NCBI GenBank assembly: GCA_934418125.1
Contig: CAKRWT010000032.1
Location: 1 to 25,627 of the forward strand
Length of the DNA stretch: 25,627 bases
From: an uncultured Lachnospiraceae bacterium
GTDB lineage: Bacteria; Bacillota; Clostridia; Lachnospirales; Lachnospiraceae
Reading direction: 5' to 3'
The first letter of the stretch is position 1; every line of letters starts with the position of its first letter. A program made the position numbers and the translations under genes. Below, in pieces: positions 22,315-25,627 of this stretch. The notes under the pieces are model-generated. The model was given only the letters and a program-made list of their open reading frames with translations, was not told where the DNA came from and did no database searches.

Positions 22315-23136
22315 TTATATTTTCTTGCGATAGAGATGTTCTGCACTCTGGATACTCTTGTAGAAAATCATGGCAATGGCACAGAGGATAATAATAGAAG
22401 TAATTACCATATTTAACTGGAACACCTGGGAACCATAGATAATCAGATATCCAAGACCTCTTCTGGCAGCCAGAAACTCGCCGATGATAACGCCAACCAG
22501 GGACAGCCCGATATTTACTTTCATATTACTGAGAAGTAAGGGAATGGAACTGGGGAGGATGACTTTGAGAAAGGCATCCATGCGGCTGCCGCCCAGGGTG
22601 TAGATAAGTTTTAACATATCGGCATCTGCCTGACAGAACCCTGTGTAAAGGTTGATGATGGAACCGAAGACAGCAACGGAAATACCAGCGATTATAATAG
22701 TGTTTGTACCGGTTCCAAGCCACACGATAAGGAGAGGAGCCAGGGCTGATTTGGGTAGGGAATTCAATACCACCAGATAGGGTTCCAGAACTTCCGAAAG
22801 ACTGTTGTAATACCATAACAGGGTTGCGGTCAGCAGACTTAAAATGGTAACAAGCAGGAAGCTTGCAAGGGTTTCTAACAGGGTAATACCTGTGTGGGTA
22901 AAAAAAGAGTAATCCAAAAGCATCTGATACAGATAAAGAAGAACATTACTGGGACTGCTGAAAAAGAAAATATCGATGTAGCCTTTCTTAGAGGCTAATT
23001 CCCAAAGACCTAAGAACAGGATTAACAGAAGCGTACGGCAAAGGCTGACCTTATGATGGTGCCGCCTGTGGGCGTTCAAAAAATCCTGTTGCTTTATGGA
23101 AACAATTTCATTCTGTTTAGTTGGCGATGGTTCCAT
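22315..23136 (-). CDS. ABC transporter permease, nitrate/taurine/thiamine-precursor (SsuC/TauC/ThiX) type
   Basis: This 273-aa inner-membrane protein should form the channel of an importer together with the ATPase upstream. It has about six hydrophobic segments after a 30-residue polar, His/Arg-rich N-terminus. The ATPase-contact EAA loop is recognisable: LKLIYTLGGSRMDAFLKVILP keeps the G-x9-I-x-LP pattern. SLPKSALAPLLIVWLGTG and GLGYLIIYGSQVFQ are typical of the SsuC/TauC family. The start ATG (first base 23136) overlaps the ATPase stop by 20 bp and follows GGGAGG, indicating coupled translation. Substrate cannot be told: sulfonates, nitrate, pyrimidine precursors and others use this family. 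No terminator lies before the convergent nrdG. Confidence 0.9.
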   Translation of the reverse strand: MEPSPTKQNEIVSIKQQDFLNAHRRHHHKVSLCRTLLLILFLGLWELASKKGYIDIFFFSSPSNVLLYLYQMLLDYSFFTHTGITLLETLASFLLVTILSLLTATLLWYYNSLSEVLEPYLVVLNSLPKSALAPLLIVWLGTGTNTIIIAGISVAVFGSIINLYTGFCQADADMLKLIYTLGGSRMDAFLKVILPSSIPLLLSNMKVNIGLSLVGVIIGEFLAARRGLGYLIIYGSQVFQLNMVITSIIILCAIAMIFYKSIQSAEHLYRKKI

Positions 23137-23905
23137 CTGTCAACACCTCCCATAACTGATTAAAATAGGATTGATATTCCTTGGTGCTGCGGATAGTCAG
23201 TGGGTCATTCCGGGTAGTGTCATAGGAAATTGCCAGTTCGCCTTTGATGGTGGCAGGCCGTCTGGAGAGAACCAAAACCCGGTCTGCCAGAGTGATAGCT
23301 TCCGACAAATCATGGGTAATTAAGAGGGCCGTTTTGCCGGTTTTTCGGATAATGTTGGCGATGTCTGCCGATACCGTCAGACGGGTCTGGAAATCAAGGG
23401 CACTGAAAGGTTCATCCAGAAGAAGCAAATCCGGATGGATTGCCATGGTACGAATCAGGGCAGCTCGTTGCCGCATGCCGCCGGAAAGCTCAGAAGGCTT
23501 TTTGTCTTTGAAGGTATATAAATCATAATCCTCTAACAGATGCATCACATAGGAAATCCTGTCCGGTGTAATAGTATGGCTTAACTCCAGACCAAGAATA
23601 ACATTCTGGTAAATGGTTCTCCATTCAAACAGATGGTCTCGCTGCAGCATATAACCGATTTTGAAATCTGTCTGCCCGGTACCTGGAGGAATGTGCTGAC
23701 CCTTGTAAAGCAGAAAGCCCTCTTCCGGGGCGAGAAGCCCTGCGATAATGGACAACAGTGTGGATTTTCCACAGCCACTGGGACCGACAATTGCCAGAAA
23801 CTCACCAGGCAAAACATCAAAACTGATATGGAAAAGAGCAGTGGTTTCTCCTTTTAGATTGTGATAGGAAAAGGAGACATCCTGTAATGACAAAAGTGGT
23901 TGCAT
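23117..23905 (-). CDS. ABC transporter ATP-binding protein, SsuB/TauB/ThiZ type
   Basis: This 262-aa ATPase should power the permease encoded just downstream. It has the full set of motifs: Walker A GPSGCGKST (41-49), Q-loop Gln88, signature LSGGMRQR (140-147), Walker B LLLLDEP (160-166) with FSALD following, and switch His198 in ITHDL. The FSALD and ITHDLSEAITLADRV segments fit the nitrate/sulfonate/taurine family. ATG with first base 23905 has GGAG 11 nt upstream. A promoter at 23926-23954 drives it away from argH. No substrate-binding protein gene belongs to this unit, which is complete with two genes. Confidence 0.93.
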   Translation of the reverse strand: MQPLLSLQDVSFSYHNLKGETTALFHISFDVLPGEFLAIVGPSGCGKSTLLSIIAGLLAPEEGFLLYKGQHIPPGTGQTDFKIGYMLQRDHLFEWRTIYQNVILGLELSHTITPDRISYVMHLLEDYDLYTFKDKKPSELSGGMRQRAALIRTMAIHPDLLLLDEPFSALDFQTRLTVSADIANIIRKTGKTALLITHDLSEAITLADRVLVLSRRPATIKGELAISYDTTRNDPLTIRSTKEYQSYFNQLWEVLTDGTIAN

Positions 23906-23925
23906 AAATGAATCAGCTCCATAAC

Positions 23926-23954
23926 GTTATACTTCATTTTATGATTTAAAGCAA
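23926..23954 (-). promoter_or_regulatory. promoter of the ABC transporter genes
   Basis: On the minus strand TTGCTT (23954-23949), a 17-bp spacer, then TATAAC (23931-23926), about 21 bp before the ATPase start. The whole gap to argH is about 125 bp, and no riboswitch fits in it. Confidence 0.55.
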
Positions 23955-23968
23955 AAAGTGTGTTTTGA

Positions 23969-23997
23969 TTGAAATGAAATCCTATTTATGGTATCAT
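23969..23997 (+). promoter_or_regulatory. promoter of argH
   Basis: TTGAAA at 23969-23974, a 17-bp spacer, then TATCAT at 23992-23997. The start near 24004 leaves a leader of about 28 nt. It is back to back with the ABC transporter promoter. No clear ArgR box is seen. Confidence 0.6.
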
Positions 23998-24018
23998 CAA
24001 ATTCAGATTTAACTAATT

Positions 24019-24024
24019 GGAGGA
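24019..24024 (+). promoter_or_regulatory. ribosome binding site that fixes the argH start
   Basis: GGAGGA lies 7 nt before ATG 24032. An in-frame TTG at 24017 overlaps it and would add five residues (MEECC) foreign to ArgH, so it is rejected as a start. Confidence 0.85.
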
Positions 24025-24031
24025 ATGTTGC

Positions 24032-25444
24032 ATGGCACAGCTATGGGGCGGGCGTTTTACGAAAGAAACAGACAAGCTTGTATACAATTTTAATGCATCT
24101 ATTTCTTTTGACCAGAAGTTTTTTAAGCAGGACATTGAGGGCAGTATAGCCCATGTGGTAATGCTTGCAAAACAGGGGATTCTGACCAAAGAGGAAAAGG
24201 ATGCAATATTAAAAGGTCTGACAGAAATCAGGCAGGATGTAGAAGAAGGAAAACTGGAAATTTCGGATACCTATGAGGATATTCACAGTTTTGTGGAAGC
24301 AAACCTGATTGACAGGATAGGGGCTGCCGGTAAGAAGCTGCATACTGGACGAAGCCGTAATGACCAGGTGGCATTGGATATGCGCCTGTATACCAGACTG
24401 GAAGTACTGTATGTGGACGAACTGATAAAGACCTTATTAGAAACATTGTTACACATTATGGAAGAGAATGTGGACACCTATATGCCCGGTTTTACCCATT
24501 TACAGAAGGCACAGCCGGTAACTCTGGCACATCATATCGGCGCTTATTTTGAAATGTTTAAAAGAGACCGTTCTCGTTTGAAGGATATTTATCACCGGAT
24601 GAATTATTGCCCATTAGGAGCAGGGGCGTTGGCAGGGACAACCTATCCGTTAGACAGAAACTATACAGCTTCCCTGCTTGGATTTGAAGGTCCCACCTTA
24701 AACAGCATGGACTCCGTTTCCGACAGAGATTATGTGATTGAATTTTTGTCTGCATTATCCACGATTATGATGCATCTGAGTCGTTTCTGCGAGGAAATCA
24801 TCATCTGGAATTCCAATGAATACCGTTTCGTGGAGATAGATGATGCATATTCTACCGGAAGCAGCATCATGCCTCAGAAGAAGAATCCGGATATTGCAGA
24901 ATTAGTAAGAGGAAAAACCGGGCGTGTATACGGAGCTCTGGTATCCATTCTTACTACTATGAAAGGGATTCCGTTAGCTTATAATAAGGATATGCAGGAA
25001 GATAAAGAACTTACCTTTGATGCCATTGATACCGTAAAAGGCTGTCTGGCTTTGTTTGAAGGTATGATTCGCACCATGAAATTCAATAAAGAAGTCATGG
25101 AAAAGAGTGCAACTATGGGATTTACCAATGCTACCGATGCGGCAGACTACCTGGTAGGGCGCGGCGTACCATTTCGGGATGCGCACAGCATTATCGGTAA
25201 ACTGGTACTGTATTGTATTGATAAGAATTGCAGTATTGATGATATGTCAATCGAAGAACTGAAAGAAATCAGTCCTGTTTTCGAGGAAGATATCTATGAA
25301 GCAATCAGCCTGAAAACCTGTGTGGAGAAGAGACTGACTGTAGGGGCACCGGGACCGGATGCCATGCGCAAGGTAATTGAAGTACAGAAAGAATACCTGT
25401 CAAAAGACTGGCAGGATGAGGATGCCATTGACATCCCAAGATAA
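24032..25444 (+). CDS. argH: argininosuccinate lyase
   Basis: ArgH splits argininosuccinate into arginine and fumarate, the last step of arginine synthesis. From ATG 24032 it is 470 aa, a normal length, and opens AQLWGGRF as is typical. The family motifs are HTGRSRNDQ (104-112), [10 protein letters not shown] with His156, and the superfamily signature [11 protein letters not shown] (276-286), whose serine loop closes over the substrate. argG is not next to it. asd follows after 27 bp, so the two may be co-transcribed from the promoter at 23969-23997. Confidence 0.97.
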   Translation: MAQLWGGRFTKETDKLVYNFNASISFDQKFFKQDIEGSIAHVVMLAKQGILTKEEKDAILKGLTEIRQDVEEGKLEISDTYEDIHSFVEANLIDRIGAAGKKLHTGRSRNDQVALDMRLYTRLEVLYVDELIKTLLETLLHIMEENVDTYMPGFTHLQKAQPVTLAHHIGAYFEMFKRDRSRLKDIYHRMNYCPLGAGALAGTTYPLDRNYTASLLGFEGPTLNSMDSVSDRDYVIEFLSALSTIMMHLSRFCEEIIIWNSNEYRFVEIDDAYSTGSSIMPQKKNPDIAELVRGKTGRVYGALVSILTTMKGIPLAYNKDMQEDKELTFDAIDTVKGCLALFEGMIRTMKFNKEVMEKSATMGFTNATDAADYLVGRGVPFRDAHSIIGKLVLYCIDKNCSIDDMSIEELKEISPVFEEDIYEAISLKTCVEKRLTVGAPGPDAMRKVIEVQKEYLSKDWQDEDAIDIPR

Positions 25445-25471
25445 AATAAAAGCGGTGAGGAGAAAAGAAAA

Positions 25472-25627
25472 ATGAGTGAAAAGTTAAAAGTAGGTATCTT
25501 AGGTGGAACTGGTATGGTTGGACAGAGATTTATTTCCTTGTTAGAGAATCATCCATGGTTTGAGGTAACAACGATTGCAGCAAGCCCGAGGTCGGCAGGC
25601 AAAACTTATGAAGAGGCAGTAGGTGGC
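25472..25627 (+). CDS. asd: aspartate-semialdehyde dehydrogenase (partial, cut by window end)
   Basis: The first 52 residues are present. [15 protein letters not shown] (6-20) is the NADP-binding loop, and [20 protein letters not shown] follows. This combination fits the archaeal/fungal-like branch of Asd found in many Clostridia, which reduces aspartyl phosphate to the semialdehyde for lysine, threonine and methionine synthesis. ATG 25472 follows GTGAGGAG. The catalytic cysteine lies beyond the window. Confidence 0.88.
   Translation, partial: MSEKLKVGILGGTGMVGQRFISLLENHPWFEVTTIAASPRSAGKTYEEAVGG

Noticed and set aside
23906..24016. Thiamine or other riboswitch controlling the ABC transporter
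   Set aside because: The space is taken by two back-to-back promoters; too little leader remains, and no conserved riboswitch core is visible.

Overview
The window looks like chromosome of an anaerobic, low-to-moderate GC Firmicute, most likely a Lachnospiraceae-type Clostridium relative. The basis is strong purine-rich ribosome binding sites, textbook TTGNNN-N17-TATNAT promoters, T-tract terminators, an oxygen-sensitive class III ribonucleotide reductase, an anaerobe-style dihydroxy-acid dehydratase and glycogen branching. Species cannot be fixed from sequence alone. Gene order is dense and almost all on the + strand. I see no phage, insertion sequence, CRISPR array or plasmid function.

Layout. 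1-456: tail of an upstream gene (uncertain), a terminator and an AT-rich leader. 457-3146: VanY-type D,D-carboxypeptidase, tgt, then yajC with its own promoter and terminator. 3202-11023: a branched-chain amino acid block (leuB, ilvD, ilvB) from one clear promoter, interrupted by a GT-C type membrane glycosyltransferase and followed by an L,D-transpeptidase. 11052-13474: serC-serA with promoter and terminator. 13511-13801 (minus): a 96-aa protein of unknown function, divergent from 13954-18657, a likely operon of a DUF1015 protein, a branching enzyme with an unusual coiled-coil tail, and an MscS channel. 18681-18846: tRNA-Thr(CGT) with promoter and terminator. 18873-19244: a 123-aa unknown. 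19308-22306: nrdD-nrdG behind a 290-bp regulatory region. 22315-23905 (minus): a two-gene ABC transporter of the nitrate/taurine/thiamine-precursor class without a binding protein. 24032-25627: argH and the start of asd.

How they work together. leuB, ilvD and ilvB supply valine, leucine and isoleucine; serC and serA convert 3-phosphoglycerate to phosphoserine; argH and asd serve arginine and the aspartate family; nrdD and nrdG make dNTPs without oxygen. The VanY and YkuD proteins both act on peptidoglycan outside the membrane. No phosphoserine phosphatase accompanies serC-serA, but a DUF1015 protein with an ADGHHR motif does.

The most unusual part is 19308-19551. A strong promoter overlaps two NrdR-box-like motifs, its predicted transcript begins inside a terminator-like hairpin, and two tandem 89-bp units follow. 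Each unit folds into two hairpins, and the two copies differ by compensatory base-pair changes. A 24-nt exact copy of the start of this unit sits at 3202-3225, again directly after a terminator T-tract, so this is probably a dispersed structured repeat family.
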